Assembly (NCBI GenBank): GCA_913019975.1
Contig: CAJWBH010000001.1
Location: forward strand, 62,001 to 126,000
Length of the DNA: 64,000 nt
Direction of reading: 5' to 3'
Source of the DNA: Thalassolituus maritimus
GTDB lineage: Bacteria; Pseudomonadota; Gammaproteobacteria; Pseudomonadales; Oceanobacteraceae
Shown: positions 25,551 through 36,400 of the stretch, piece after piece
Layout: every line of letters starts with the position of its first letter
How positions within the stretch are numbered: the stretch's first letter is position 1
Position numbers and translations under genes: made by a program
The notes under the pieces: generated by a model
The model's database searches: none
Seen by the model: the letters and a program-made list of their open reading frames with translations, nothing else
Told to the model about the DNA's origin: nothing

Positions 25551-26222
25551 TCAGGCGTAATCGTATGGTCCACCTTTCTTGAGTGCGTTCTGGTAGGCTG
25601 GAAGCGCGTGTACTTTTTTCACCCAGGCATTGATCGCGGGTAACTTTGAGGCAATATCGGAGCGGGTCATGGCAGCTTCCAGAGGGAATATCATCTGGAA
25701 GTCGGCGGCGGACATATCGTCTCCGGAGAACCAGACGTTTTTACTCAGGTGATCCTCGATAAAGCGCAGGGAGCTCTCAACGTTCGGGCTGATGAAACTC
25801 TTCATTACCTGATCGGCAATTCCTTTGGCTACCGGTCGGACAAAGAAAGGCATCGGGGCCGTTTTTACTTTGGTGAATACCAGACTCATAACCAGATACG
25901 GCATTAGCGAACCCTCAGCAAAGTGCAGCCAGTATTCATTTTGCTGAGCGGCATCAGAGTCGGGGGCATTGGTGAAGCGATTATCTTTGTCGTAGTTGCG
26001 GATCAGGTAGTTGATGATCACAGCGGATTCGGCGATCACTTTTCCACCGTCTGTTATCAGCGGTGACTTTCCAAGAGGGTGTATCGCTTTGAGTTCATCA
26101 GGCGCCAGGTTGGTTTTAGGATCGCGTTTATAAAGCTTGATTTCATATTCGATACCCAGCTCTTCGAGCAACCAGAGAATACGTTGTGAACGCGAGTTTT
26201 CAAGATGATGAAGCGTGACCAT
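25551..26222 (-). CDS. Glutathione S-transferase family protein
   Basis: 223 residues with the thioredoxin-like N-terminal domain (VTLHHLENSRSQRILWLLEE) and the cis-Pro region containing GKSPLITDGGKVIAESAVI, where ESA contacts glutathione. The all-helical C-terminal domain runs from about residue 85. The N-terminal Ser/Asn environment (LENSRSQ) points to the catalytic Ser class of bacterial GSTs. It lies 15 bp upstream of cti on the same strand, so the two could be an operon, which would link conjugation of toxic compounds to membrane adaptation. Substrate unknown. Confidence 0.88.
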   Translation of the reverse strand: MVTLHHLENSRSQRILWLLEELGIEYEIKLYKRDPKTNLAPDELKAIHPLGKSPLITDGGKVIAESAVIINYLIRNYDKDNRFTNAPDSDAAQQNEYWLHFAEGSLMPYLVMSLVFTKVKTAPMPFFVRPVAKGIADQVMKSFISPNVESSLRFIEDHLSKNVWFSGDDMSAADFQMIFPLEAAMTRSDIASKLPAINAWVKKVHALPAYQNALKKGGPYDYA

Positions 26223-26292
26223 AAGTACCTGACCGTTAAGAATAGAAATTCACCCACTCTTATAACGGACACGCTTTAGGATTGAAAGTGCC

Positions 26293-26713
26293 TTATCCGA
26301 GCGGGTACTGAATTGAGTGATAAAGAGAGGGATATGCAGCGAAACAGAGTGTTCCGTTGCTTCCAGAGCTGGCCGAATCAATCACATCTGTTTTTAAGCG
26401 GAGGTAACCAACCAGGGAACCGCGCTGACGGATAGCATCCCGCGTTGAACTCGGGACAGCATTGTCTGGAAGCGCATTCAGAAACTCGTCTGGAGCCTCC
26501 TGAAATCCTCGCGTCTCAGAACGAAGCAAGTGATCTCCACCCACGAGGAAGTTGTCGCCTGTTCATTGTAAACGATATCGCCACGGTCAGAGGCCAGGAA
26601 AACGTCATACAGGCCTTCGCCACTCAGATACTCGCGCTTCTCATGGGAGTTTCCGTTTATCGATCTGCCCAATCATCATAGAATACGGGAATCAAAGTGT
26701 GAGCTGATGTCAT
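26293..26713 (-). pseudogene. Possible decayed gene with two frameshifts, unknown family
   Basis: In the 551 bp between the GST and a zinc-ribbon gene there is no intact ORF with a good start. Reading leftward, three consecutive frames give protein-like text with codon choice like real genes here. The first is from an ATG at 26713 (LIPVFYDDWADR, stop at 26657). The second continues REYLSGEGLYDVFLASDRGD to about 26560. The third runs from about 26555 (NFLVGGDHLLRSETRGFQEA) to a stop at 26293. Joining them would need two frame changes. The family is not recognised. It may equally be chance, so confidence is low. The flanks hold no other feature I can support. Confidence 0.25.
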
Positions 26714-26773
26714 ATATGACATAGGTTCGGAATTATTTATGGCCATTTGGCCCGACTGAGAGTGTAGTAAACA

Positions 26774-27004
26774 ATGGAACGGACAGAGCGGGATTTTTAC
26801 GCGCGCGATAAAGAAGATCAGGAAGCCTTTCTGACGCAAACCTGGTGCAATGACTGCATGGAAGTGGACCTGGGAATGAAAGACCCGGTTGAGTACGAAA
26901 TGGGCGGCGTTGTTTATATCGACGGTAAGTGTGTAAAGTGTGGCAGCACGGTTACGACTGAGATTGCCGACGATGATACGGACGGAGAGTGGGACGACGA
27001 GTAA
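26774..27004 (+). CDS. Small zinc-ribbon-like protein, unknown function
   Basis: 76 residues. Two CxxC pairs, WCNDCME (Cys25, Cys28) and GKCVKCGS (Cys53, Cys56), 24 residues apart, form a probable zinc ribbon or rubredoxin-like knuckle. The C-terminus is acidic (ADDDTDGEWDDE). No signal peptide or membrane segment, so cytoplasmic. It reads toward the convergent DUF2069 gene. Function unknown; a role as a small adaptor or nucleic-acid-associated protein would be speculation. Confidence 0.75.
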   Translation: MERTERDFYARDKEDQEAFLTQTWCNDCMEVDLGMKDPVEYEMGGVVYIDGKCVKCGSTVTTEIADDDTDGEWDDE

Positions 27005-27042
27005 CGTCATCCCATTCGTAGTGAGCAGGCTTTGATCGCAGA

Positions 27043-28354
<1,312 letters not shown>

Positions 28355-28423
28355 GCTTTTTCTGAATTCCGGTAGACAGTCATTTGGTCGCCATTGTAAC
28401 AAGGATACCCGTTAAGGATACCT

Positions 28424-29629
28424 ATGAAGCCGAGTTTTATCCCTGAACCAGCCCATGTCGGACGCGTTTTATGGCAGACACTCAAACGTTTCGAAAGCAT
28501 GGAGCGTCGCAAAGAAGCTGCTGCTCTGACTTACACCACGCTGTTCGCTCTGGTGCCTGTTATCACCGTCAGCTATTCGATACTCAGTGCTATCCCGACG
28601 CTGCAGGAGTGGGGGCAGGATGCGAACCAGCAACTGCTTAGCTATGTTCTGCCGCAGGGCAGTGAAGTGATTACGGATTACCTGCGCCAGTTCAGTGAGC
28701 AGGCAAGACAGCTGACCTGGATCGGTATCGCCGCCTTATTTGTGACTTGTATTTTCCTGCTGCAAACCATTGAAGGACAGTTCAACCGAATCTGGAACGT
28801 TGAAAGTTCGCGTTCGAAAATTCAGACATTTTTCCGCTACTGGGCTGTATTGAGCCTCGGTCCGCTGCTGTTTGGTGCCGGAGTGGCCACATCTTCTGTT
28901 CTGGCGTCGATGCCGCTTTGGGAGAGCTCTCCCGGTGGGCCTCTGACAATACTAGCGCGGCTTATCCCGTGGATACTGACCATCGGCGCAGTGACCGTGG
29001 TCTATCTGATGGTGCCTAATTGTAAAGTACCCGTGCCTCATGCATTGATAGCCGCCATTATCGTTGCCTCGGCCTTTGAATTGGGCAAGTTTCTGTTCAG
29101 TGGCGCTCTGGGGCTTTTTCCATCATATAAGCTGATTTATGGCGCGTTTGCTGCCGTTCCGCTGTTTCTGCTGTGGATCTATGTATCCTGGATGCTTTTG
29201 CTACTGGGGGCTGAGCTGAGCTATGGCCTGAGCCATTATCGCCGGCCTGGTGCAGGGCGTCATCCAGTGAATGAGCGATTGCGACTGGCAGAAATTCTGA
29301 TCAAAGCCCGAAGCGGTGAACCTCTTAATCGCGAGTTGGATATTCGGCGCCAATTGGGTGACGTCGATGCGGGGCGGGTTACCAATATGCTTAATGAATT
29401 CCGCAAGTCAGGTTGGGTTGTATTCACGGAGGAGGGGCGTTGGGCGTGGGTTCGGGCGCCTGAGAGCATCAAAACCTCCGAGTTCTTTGCCGGGCAGACA
29501 TTGAAGGAGCTGTGTAAGGCCAATGCCGGCGATGCCAAAAAGCTGGTGAAATTACGCCAATGGCAAAATGACTTTAGTTCAGAGTTCGGAGAGCGCTTCG
29601 ATATGCCGCTCAGTGAATTACTTGACTGA
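28424..29629 (+). CDS. YihY/BrkB family inner-membrane protein
   Basis: 401 residues, start at 28424 preceded by AAGGATACCT. Six transmembrane helices in the first 270 residues, beginning RKEAAALTYTTLFALVPVIT, which is the diagnostic N-terminal motif, and including LYVSW-like LLWIYVSWMLLLLGAELSYG. The family was once miscalled RNase BN; its true role is unknown. A cytoplasmic C-terminal domain of about 130 residues (NELRLAEIL... to SELLD) resembles the winged-helix-like tail found in some members. Divergent from arsC with a short 69-bp gap. Confidence 0.9.
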   Translation: MKPSFIPEPAHVGRVLWQTLKRFESMERRKEAAALTYTTLFALVPVITVSYSILSAIPTLQEWGQDANQQLLSYVLPQGSEVITDYLRQFSEQARQLTWIGIAALFVTCIFLLQTIEGQFNRIWNVESSRSKIQTFFRYWAVLSLGPLLFGAGVATSSVLASMPLWESSPGGPLTILARLIPWILTIGAVTVVYLMVPNCKVPVPHALIAAIIVASAFELGKFLFSGALGLFPSYKLIYGAFAAVPLFLLWIYVSWMLLLLGAELSYGLSHYRRPGAGRHPVNERLRLAEILIKARSGEPLNRELDIRRQLGDVDAGRVTNMLNEFRKSGWVVFTEEGRWAWVRAPESIKTSEFFAGQTLKELCKANAGDAKKLVKLRQWQNDFSSEFGERFDMPLSELLD

Positions 29630-29677
29630 GAGCGCGTGTCAGCCCCGAGTGATGAGCAGATACATCAGGAGAACCCA

Positions 29678-31042
29678 ATGAAACATGCGATACAGGAAGT
29701 AGCGAGTGAGGCGGGCACGCCCGAGATCAGCGCTCCGGCGGTCTCGCTGCGCGTACACCCGCAAAGGTCATCGCTCTACGAAGAATTGCACAACCGTCCA
29801 TCGCCAATCATTGAGGGCGGTTGTCAGGTCACTCACTTTACAGTGATGCTCGATAACAATCGTGAAGAAATTCTCGAGCACGTAAATGACCTATGTCGTC
29901 GTTATAGTGTGCCGGCTCCGGGTAACGACTCCAGTTGCTTGTATCAGGATTTTGGTGGGTTTGAGCTGCGCTGGGAACGCCATCTGGAATTTGCGAACTT
30001 CACCTTTATCAGCAAAGACGCAGCCCCGTTTTCTGACGATGCTCTGGCGTTTATTCCTAAAGACTGGCTAGCCAGCATGCCCGGAGAATTAGTCGTAGCC
30101 GTTAATCTGGTGATGGTTGAATCGTCACCCAGTGACGTTGACCTGAAGCGCTGGTTCGAAGGTCAGCGTGTGTCTGGTTCAGAAGTCGCTGAGAATAAAG
30201 CCCAGGTCTGGACCGCGTTTAAGCTTCATAGCGACGGATTTGGGCGTATCGTCGCCTGGAACCGGGATCTCAATGCTTATCAGGCCGGTCGCATGGTACA
30301 GCGGTTGTGTGAGCTGGAAACTTACCGCCTGATGTCATTGCTGGCTCTGCCTGTAGCCCGGGAAATGGGCGCAGAATTGTCACGTATCGAGGACAATCTG
30401 GCGACTCTGAATTTGAGTATCTCAGAAATCGACAAAGACAAAGATGAGCGCGAGCTGCTGCAGGAACTGTCGCATCTGGCGGCAGAAGTCGAGCGCCATC
30501 GCTCTGACACAAACTTCCGATTCTCAGCTTCAGTGGCCTACCACGATCTGGTCAGAGACAGGATCAAACAGCTGCAGGAAGTCCCAATGGATGGTGTTCA
30601 GAGCCTGCAGGAGTTCCTTGAGCGTCGACTGACGCCAGGCATCAAAACCTGTAACTCGGTCAGGGATCGTCTTGAGGATTTGTCGCGTCGTATTCACCGG
30701 ACCACAAGCCTGTTGAGAACTCGGGTCGACTTGTCGATTCAGGAGCAGAATCAGCACCTGTTATCTTCCATGAACCGCCGCAGTCAGCTGCAACTGAGGT
30801 TGCAGCAGACAGTTGAGGGGCTCTCGGTAGTTGCTATTGGTTATTACCTTTTGTCGTTGCTGGAGATTGCATTCAATGGCCTGAAAGCGGTTGGGGTACC
30901 TATCGATGTCAGTCTGGCGAAGGGCGTAGCGATGCCTGTGGTGCTGTTATTGGTGCTGCTCGGTGTTCGCAGCGTCCGAACGCATATCACACGACGGAAC
31001 CGGGCTGCTGACGGAAACAGCGGAAAATCAGAGCGGCAGTAA
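29678..31042 (+). CDS. DUF3422 family protein
   Basis: 454 residues from the ATG at 29678, which has CAGGAGAACCCA immediately before it; an upstream GTG at 29636 is less likely. The opening RVHPQRSSLYEELHNRPSP is the DUF3422 signature, a His/Arg/Pro-rich strand near residue 33. A central coiled-coil-prone region (about 230-370) precedes two hydrophobic helices near the C-terminus (about 385-435), suggesting membrane anchoring. Function unknown; such genes are widespread in proteobacteria. The gene starts 48 bp after the yihY-type gene and may be co-transcribed. Confidence 0.85.
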   Translation: MKHAIQEVASEAGTPEISAPAVSLRVHPQRSSLYEELHNRPSPIIEGGCQVTHFTVMLDNNREEILEHVNDLCRRYSVPAPGNDSSCLYQDFGGFELRWERHLEFANFTFISKDAAPFSDDALAFIPKDWLASMPGELVVAVNLVMVESSPSDVDLKRWFEGQRVSGSEVAENKAQVWTAFKLHSDGFGRIVAWNRDLNAYQAGRMVQRLCELETYRLMSLLALPVAREMGAELSRIEDNLATLNLSISEIDKDKDERELLQELSHLAAEVERHRSDTNFRFSASVAYHDLVRDRIKQLQEVPMDGVQSLQEFLERRLTPGIKTCNSVRDRLEDLSRRIHRTTSLLRTRVDLSIQEQNQHLLSSMNRRSQLQLRLQQTVEGLSVVAIGYYLLSLLEIAFNGLKAVGVPIDVSLAKGVAMPVVLLLVLLGVRSVRTHITRRNRAADGNSGKSERQ

Positions 31043-31160
31043 ACTGACACTGTGCGGTAAGAAACGACCGCATATCTTTTTATCTATCTGATTTTTAAAG
31101 GATTTGTTATTTTGGCTTGCTAATTGCTGAATCCTCCTCATCTTCAGTGGAGGATGCAGT

Positions 31161-31592
31161 ATGCTGAATTGGTTGCCTGAACATATACAGAAGCCGGTGG
31201 CGTCGATACCGACGACCGGCACTCCTCATTCTCTCGTCCGTCGTTCAGCGGATGTATTGGCTCTTCTTATCCGAGACGCACTGCTGGCCGGTGATCACGA
31301 GAGCGCATTTGCACTTGCCGGAGTACGGGATGTACTTAATGGCCTGAGCAAACCGACAGACATACTCCGTCGACGTGCCGAATCTGACGCATATGACTTT
31401 ATTGCCGACTACACTGAAAGTCAGGCAGAGGTTGGAGTGCGCGGCCAGGCTCTTGCAGATCTGAAACTCGTTGCTGATGTTCTCGCAGCAACCGACATCG
31501 CCCGTAAACAGGAAGCAGCTTCAGGACAACTCTGCAGTTTTGCCCGTGTTGAAGAGATTATCGGAAATTTGTATGCAAAAAATAACGACTAG
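31161..31592 (+). CDS. Hypothetical cytoplasmic protein, unrecognised
   Basis: 143 residues; GGAGGATGCAGT precedes the ATG, a strong ribosome site. Mostly helical with no signal peptide, and no motif I recognise. Segments such as LLAGDHESAFALAGVRDVL and ADLKLVADVLAATDIARKQE look like a small globular or regulatory helical bundle. The last 20 bp overlap the start of the secreted protein gene at 31573, so the two are translationally coupled. A 118-bp gap precedes it, enough for a promoter, but none stands out. Confidence 0.65.
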   Translation: MLNWLPEHIQKPVASIPTTGTPHSLVRRSADVLALLIRDALLAGDHESAFALAGVRDVLNGLSKPTDILRRRAESDAYDFIADYTESQAEVGVRGQALADLKLVADVLAATDIARKQEAASGQLCSFARVEEIIGNLYAKNND

Positions 31593-32409
31593 CCTGCTGC
31601 TATCACTTGCAGCACTTCAGGCAAACGGTTCCACATTCCAATGGGGGCAGGAAATTTCAGGGGCTCCCGACAGCGGCGTAGGTACGCGATTTGCGACCAG
31701 CACCGTTGCGATTTCATTGCCGCTTGAGCGGGCTGACCGTGGCACAGAATCTCTGACTTCTGATGTGTCTCTGGAGTTAACTGAATTCCGTTGGGAAGGC
31801 GCGAATGCCGCAGAGGGTGAATACATCTGGTTATCTGTGCCAATTAAATACCGACAGAAACGCACTGGCAGCACTGAGTTTCACCTGATGGCTGAGCCCG
31901 GCGTCATGACGGACCTCGATGCTGTTGGTACTGAGAATCTCAATCTGAACGTTGAGGTCAGTGGCCGGACTTACACGGGCCGCACGACCTTCTGGCAATA
32001 CGGTATTGTGGTTGACCGTAAATTTGGCGACCGCAAACCCCGGCCGCTTCTGGCGCTGGCCACCAAGCTGACCTCCGATACTGAAATGTGGTTGGGTTTT
32101 CCCAGGTCGAATATTCAGACCCGATGGAGTCAGGAGTTCTCAACCTATGCCCGCTTCTATCCTGACGGTGGTTACTGGAAAGAAGAAGTCGATGATCTGA
32201 CCCCAGCAAAGGTAACGACCGTCTCTTATACGAACTGGAGAATGGGTGTTGGTGCAGAGTTTCGCTGGCGCAATGGCGTGTGGCTGAATGCCGAGATTGG
32301 TCAGCTAAGAAATCGTACGATCAGAGCGACCGACAGTACCGGAGTTGAAGTCAGTGCAGACCCGGCTGAAAACGGTTACTGGCAGCTGGGTGCCAGCCTG
32401 AGATTCTGA
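31573..32409 (+). CDS. Probable outer-membrane beta-barrel protein
   Basis: 278 residues from the ATG at 31573. A Sec-type signal (MQKITTSLLLSLAALQANG) is followed by alternating polar/aromatic strands such as YIWLSVPIKYRQ, FWQYGIVVDRKFG, WRMGVGAEFRWRNGVW and the final YWQLGASLRF. The C-terminal Phe after an amphipathic strand is the classic BamA-recognition ending of outer-membrane barrels. Size suggests 8-12 strands. It is unrelated to any porin I recognise, so the function is unknown. Overlaps the previous gene by 20 bp. Confidence 0.7.
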   Translation: MQKITTSLLLSLAALQANGSTFQWGQEISGAPDSGVGTRFATSTVAISLPLERADRGTESLTSDVSLELTEFRWEGANAAEGEYIWLSVPIKYRQKRTGSTEFHLMAEPGVMTDLDAVGTENLNLNVEVSGRTYTGRTTFWQYGIVVDRKFGDRKPRPLLALATKLTSDTEMWLGFPRSNIQTRWSQEFSTYARFYPDGGYWKEEVDDLTPAKVTTVSYTNWRMGVGAEFRWRNGVWLNAEIGQLRNRTIRATDSTGVEVSADPAENGYWQLGASLRF

Positions 32410-32443
32410 TACATTGGGCAGAGTGTCACATAACAGGTTGCTT

Positions 32444-33325
32444 ATGCTTCTCTTTGCCCGCTACACCCGGTTTTATCCTCTACTTTTGGCGGTACTTTTC
32501 GCTTCTGTGATGCCTGCGGGTGTCTCTGCAGCACCGCCACCATTCCCCGACAGTGAATTAATCGAACGCTCTGAAGAGAGCGTTTCACGCTACAGGCTTG
32601 TACTTTCTGAGCTGAAGCACCAGCGCGCAGATACCTTTGGAGAGCGCGAATTGCGTGTCTCCGGAGAGCGCGAGCGTTCCGTTTATAATTTGCCGGACGG
32701 CGTAAGTCTCGAAGAGGTGAGAGTGTACTTCCGGCGCCAGACCGACGGTCAGAGAACACTGTATGAGTGTATTGGTATTGATTGTGGTAGCAGCAACTTC
32801 TGGGCAAACGACGTGTTTGATCTGTCCAGTCTGGTTAGCCGCGATAAAGACCAGGCGTATTTCGTAACCATTGAGCCATACGCTGATACCCAGAAACTGA
32901 CCATGGTGTATATCTCCATGCGCGGCGGGCGTCAGCCGAAAGTTCTGATTGATCAACTGGTCACCAGGACACCCTTGAAAATTGGGCAGGTTACCCAGGA
33001 CGAAGTTCTTGCATCATTGTCCGTGACGTCGGGCTGGCTTCCGGGCTTTGTAGCAGACAGTCGTGGCGTGAACGTTACCGAAAGCCAGATTCTGTTTGAT
33101 GCAGTTCAGGGGCTTTCTGTTGGTCTGAAGACGCGCCTGCACCTGATGGTGCATTGTTATGATGGTGCACATATCAAGGACACATTAGAATGCTCTGAAC
33201 GTTTGGCCGAGCAGGTACGCAAAGCGTTGCCGGGCATTGATGTCAGAGCGCATGGGGCGCTAACTCCAGCTCCTACCGCGGACCGCCGACCGGCCGTTCG
33301 CTTTACGTTCTGGCCGGGCCGTTAA
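32444..33325 (+). CDS. DUF4892-type exported protein
   Basis: 293 residues from the ATG at 32444. The signal peptide is about 30 residues (LLLAVLFASVMPAGVSA, then APPPF). The sequence PFPDSELIERSEESVSRYRL followed by LVLSELKHQRA, and the Cys pair in YECIGIDCGSSNFWAN near residue 110, are typical of the DUF4892 family as I recall it. The C-terminal part (about residues 190-293) has an OmpA-like look, with repeated hydrophilic segments (ALPGIDVRAHGALTPAP), but lacks a clear peptidoglycan-binding motif. Probably periplasmic. It starts 34 bp after the barrel gene and may be part of the same transcript. Confidence 0.7.
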   Translation: MLLFARYTRFYPLLLAVLFASVMPAGVSAAPPPFPDSELIERSEESVSRYRLVLSELKHQRADTFGERELRVSGERERSVYNLPDGVSLEEVRVYFRRQTDGQRTLYECIGIDCGSSNFWANDVFDLSSLVSRDKDQAYFVTIEPYADTQKLTMVYISMRGGRQPKVLIDQLVTRTPLKIGQVTQDEVLASLSVTSGWLPGFVADSRGVNVTESQILFDAVQGLSVGLKTRLHLMVHCYDGAHIKDTLECSERLAEQVRKALPGIDVRAHGALTPAPTADRRPAVRFTFWPGR

Positions 33326-33372
33326 AGCAGATAAATGCCAGCTTTGGCCTGGCGATAGGACTAGACAACCCG

Positions 33373-34305
33373 ATGAATCAGTCAAAGAAAACCGTCGCTC
33401 TCGCGTTGGGGAGCGGTGGCGCACGTGGTTATACCCACATAGGCGTTATCCAGGCGCTTGAAGAGCGTGGCTACGATATCGTGAAAATTTCCGGCTGCTC
33501 AATGGGCGCCATTGTCGGTGGCTTTTATGCAGCAGGAAAACTTCCCCAGTATCGTGACTGGGTCACCAGCCTTGGCTACATAGATGTGCTGAAACTCGTC
33601 GATTTCAGCTTGCTATCCGGTGGCGCTATCAAGCTTGAGAAAGTCTACGGTGTTATCAGTGAGCTGCTAGGCGAGATCAATATTGAAGACCTGGATATTC
33701 CCTACACCTCGGTGGCTACCGATCTGAAGCATGAAAAAGAAATCTGGTTCCAGCGGGGTTCATTGGTCGAAGCAATGCGTGCTTCTGCTGCGATTCCAAC
33801 CATTCTTGAACCCGTCATCACCGACACCATGATGTTAGTGGACGGCGCGGTATTGAACCCCTTACCTATTACCCCGTGCGTATCAGCTCATGCTGACCTG
33901 ATTATTGCCGTTGATATCAATTCGGATGTGCCGACACCACAGAACCTCGTAAGAGATGTTGCGGAATCTGAAAGCGAAAAGAAAGCCTGGCTCAATACCG
34001 TTATGGATCGTGCTTCTGAGTGGCTTGGTAAGCGCACGAATGAAGCCCGTAAAGAAGCGAATGAGAATCTGGGAAAACTGGAGACCCTAACCCGTATGTT
34101 TGAGGTCATGCAGTCTTCTCTGAGTCGCTTTAAGACGGCAGGGTATCCGCCTGATCTGCTGATCCGTATTCCGACTGAAAGCTGTGAAATGTACGAATTT
34201 TATCGTGCACAGGAGATGGTTGATCTGGGCTATCAGATTGCTAACGACGCGCTTGATGCGTTCGAGCACGGCCACAGTAGTCTCTATGGTGAGCGCCGCT
34301 GCTGA
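33373..34305 (+). CDS. Patatin-like phospholipase (RssA/YchK type)
   Basis: 310 residues, cytoplasmic. The oxyanion-hole glycine-rich loop is GSGGARGY (13-20), the nucleophile Ser43 sits in SGCSMGAIVGG, and Asp158 of the catalytic dyad is in MMLVDGAVLNP. The dyad is complete, so lipid acyl hydrolase activity is likely. The C-terminal half is an extended helical tail of about 130 residues. Substrate and role are unknown. It sits just ahead of prmB, with a 39-bp gap that includes a GATACAAT-like -10 near 34309. Confidence 0.88.
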   Translation: MNQSKKTVALALGSGGARGYTHIGVIQALEERGYDIVKISGCSMGAIVGGFYAAGKLPQYRDWVTSLGYIDVLKLVDFSLLSGGAIKLEKVYGVISELLGEINIEDLDIPYTSVATDLKHEKEIWFQRGSLVEAMRASAAIPTILEPVITDTMMLVDGAVLNPLPITPCVSAHADLIIAVDINSDVPTPQNLVRDVAESESEKKAWLNTVMDRASEWLGKRTNEARKEANENLGKLETLTRMFEVMQSSLSRFKTAGYPPDLLIRIPTESCEMYEFYRAQEMVDLGYQIANDALDAFEHGHSSLYGERRC

Positions 34306-34344
34306 TCCTGATACAATAGCGCCTTTTTTGGACGGCCAGACCTG

Positions 34345-35280
34345 ATGAAATTCGACCAACTTGCTCAGGAAGCTATCAATGAACTGTCTACGTTGCAGGA
34401 TTTTGTGCGCTGGGCTGTGAGTCGGATGGCGGAACATGAGGTTTATCATGGGCATGGTACTGACAATCCGTGGGACGAAGCCCTGTACCTGGTTGCACAC
34501 GCATTGAATCTGCCATGGCAGCTCGCAGATAACTGGCGTTCGTCGAAACTGACTCGCTCAGAGCGTGAACGTGTTGTCGATCTACTGAGCCAGCGGATAC
34601 ACGAAAAAGTACCGACACCGTATCTGACGGGGGAAGCCTGGTTCTGTGGTAAACCCTATCTGGTCGATGAGCGGGTTCTTGTGCCACGGTCGCCGATTGG
34701 TGAGCTTATTCAGGCACGTTTTTCGCCCTGGCTCCCTGACAGTGCAGAGCCGGCGCGTATCCTGGATCTTTGCACAGGCTCTGGCTGCATCGGTATTGCC
34801 TGTGCCCATGAGTTCGGCAACGCTCAGGTAGAACTGCTCGATATTTCGTTTGAGGCCTTAGAAGTGGCTGAAGCTAATATTGGCCTGCATGGCCTTGATG
34901 ATCGTGTCTTTGCATTACAGTCTGACCTGTTTTCTGCGGCATCCGGGCGTTACGACATCATTGTGTCGAATCCTCCGTACGTCGATGCCGATGATATGGC
35001 GGAGTTGCCGAAGGAGTACCGCCACGAGCCTGAGCTTGCACTGGCGGCCGGGGATGATGGTCTGGATCTGGTCAGAATTATGCTGGCGGAGGCCCGGGAC
35101 TATCTGACGGACGACGGTATCTTCATTCTGGAGGTCGGTAACAGCTTCCCGGCCTTACAGACGGCATACCCTCAGTTGGCTTTTGAGTGGCCCGAGTTTG
35201 AACATGGTGGGCACGGTGTCTGTGTTCTGAGAGCCTCAGACCTTGATGTATTAACTGAAGAATTAACAACAGGCGCGTGA
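34345..35280 (+). CDS. prmB: 50S ribosomal protein L3 N5-glutamine methyltransferase PrmB
   Basis: 311 residues of the HemK/PrmB SAM methyltransferase family. The N-terminal helical domain is followed by the SAM motif [20 protein letters not shown] (about 138-157) and the catalytic [10 protein letters not shown] (209-218) that binds the glutamine amide. PrmB methylates Gln of ribosomal protein L3; PrmC would modify release factors. The order prmB-aroC-MFS is a recognised proteobacterial cluster and favours PrmB. It ends 19 bp before aroC. Confidence 0.93.
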   Translation: MKFDQLAQEAINELSTLQDFVRWAVSRMAEHEVYHGHGTDNPWDEALYLVAHALNLPWQLADNWRSSKLTRSERERVVDLLSQRIHEKVPTPYLTGEAWFCGKPYLVDERVLVPRSPIGELIQARFSPWLPDSAEPARILDLCTGSGCIGIACAHEFGNAQVELLDISFEALEVAEANIGLHGLDDRVFALQSDLFSAASGRYDIIVSNPPYVDADDMAELPKEYRHEPELALAAGDDGLDLVRIMLAEARDYLTDDGIFILEVGNSFPALQTAYPQLAFEWPEFEHGGHGVCVLRASDLDVLTEELTTGA

Positions 35281-35299
35281 GCGCTGCGACGGAAATCTT

Positions 35300-36400
35300 A
35301 TGTCTGGTAACAGTTTCGGAAAATTATTCACAGTCACCTCGTTCGGTGAAAGTCACGGACTTGCCCTCGGGGCGATTGTTGATGGTTGCCCACCGGGTAT
35401 TCCACTGACTGAAGAAGATCTTCAGGCTGACCTGGATCGTCGTAAGCCGGGAACCTCGCGTCACACGACTCAGCGTCGCGAGCCAGACCAGGTGAAGATT
35501 CTTTCCGGCGTTTTCGAAGGCAAGACCACAGGCACGCCGATTGGCCTGATTATTGAAAATACCGATCAGCGCTCTAAAGACTATTCGAACATTGCCAAAA
35601 CCTTCCGTCCTGCACATGCTGACTACGCTTATACGCAGAAGTATGGTTTCCGCGACTATCGTGGTGGTGGTCGTTCATCTGCACGCGAAACCGCGATGCG
35701 TGTTGCTGCTGGTGCGATTGCAAAGAAAGTGCTGGCCGGAAAGGGCATTGAAGTCCGTGGCTACCTTTCCCAGCTTGGTCCTATTAAGGCTGAGGCCTTT
35801 GACTGGAGCGAGGTTCATAACAATCCTTTCTTCTGTCCTGACGCGAGTAAAGTGCCAGAAATGGAAGAGTACATGGATAAGCTGCGCAAAGAGTGTAACT
35901 CTATTGGTGCACGAATCAGCGTCGTAGCGACAGGTGTAAAGCCGGGTCTGGGTGAGCCGATCTTTGATCGCCTCGATGCAGATCTCGCTCATGCACTCAT
36001 GAGCATCAACGCAGTGAAGGGCGTAGAAATTGGCGACGGTTTTGATGTTGTCGAACAGAAAGGTACTGAGCACAGAGACGAAATGTCGCCAGAAGGCTTC
36101 CTGAGCAACCATGCGGGTGGTGTACTTGGTGGAATTTCTACAGGGCAGGACATCATTGCGCATATTGCGCTTAAGCCAACCTCGAGTATGGCTCTGCCGG
36201 GGCGCTCTGTAGATACTGACGGTAATCCGATTGAAGTCATCACGAAAGGGCGTCATGATCCGTGTGTTGGTATTCGCGCGACACCGATCGCCGAAGCCAT
36301 GATGGCCATCGTGCTGCTTGATCACCTGATGCGTGACCGTGGCCAGAATGCCGACGTTGTATGTACTACGCCAGTGATTCCAGGCCAGGCGCCGGAATAA
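35300..36400 (+). CDS. aroC: Chorismate synthase
   Basis: 366 residues. Catalyses the last step of the shikimate pathway, 1,4-elimination of EPSP phosphate to chorismate, using reduced FMN. Conserved segments are [20 protein letters not shown] near the N-terminus, [12 protein letters not shown]-like [17 protein letters not shown], and PLPGRSVD-type [13 protein letters not shown]. Catalytic His residues (ESHG and HPEG-equivalent) are in place. Length normal. It feeds the pheA branch encoded at 62410 and other aromatic pathways. The Shine-Dalgarno GGAAA is modest. It follows prmB by 19 bp, and an MFS gene starts 84 bp later. Confidence 0.97.
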   Translation: MSGNSFGKLFTVTSFGESHGLALGAIVDGCPPGIPLTEEDLQADLDRRKPGTSRHTTQRREPDQVKILSGVFEGKTTGTPIGLIIENTDQRSKDYSNIAKTFRPAHADYAYTQKYGFRDYRGGGRSSARETAMRVAAGAIAKKVLAGKGIEVRGYLSQLGPIKAEAFDWSEVHNNPFFCPDASKVPEMEEYMDKLRKECNSIGARISVVATGVKPGLGEPIFDRLDADLAHALMSINAVKGVEIGDGFDVVEQKGTEHRDEMSPEGFLSNHAGGVLGGISTGQDIIAHIALKPTSSMALPGRSVDTDGNPIEVITKGRHDPCVGIRATPIAEAMMAIVLLDHLMRDRGQNADVVCTTPVIPGQAPE

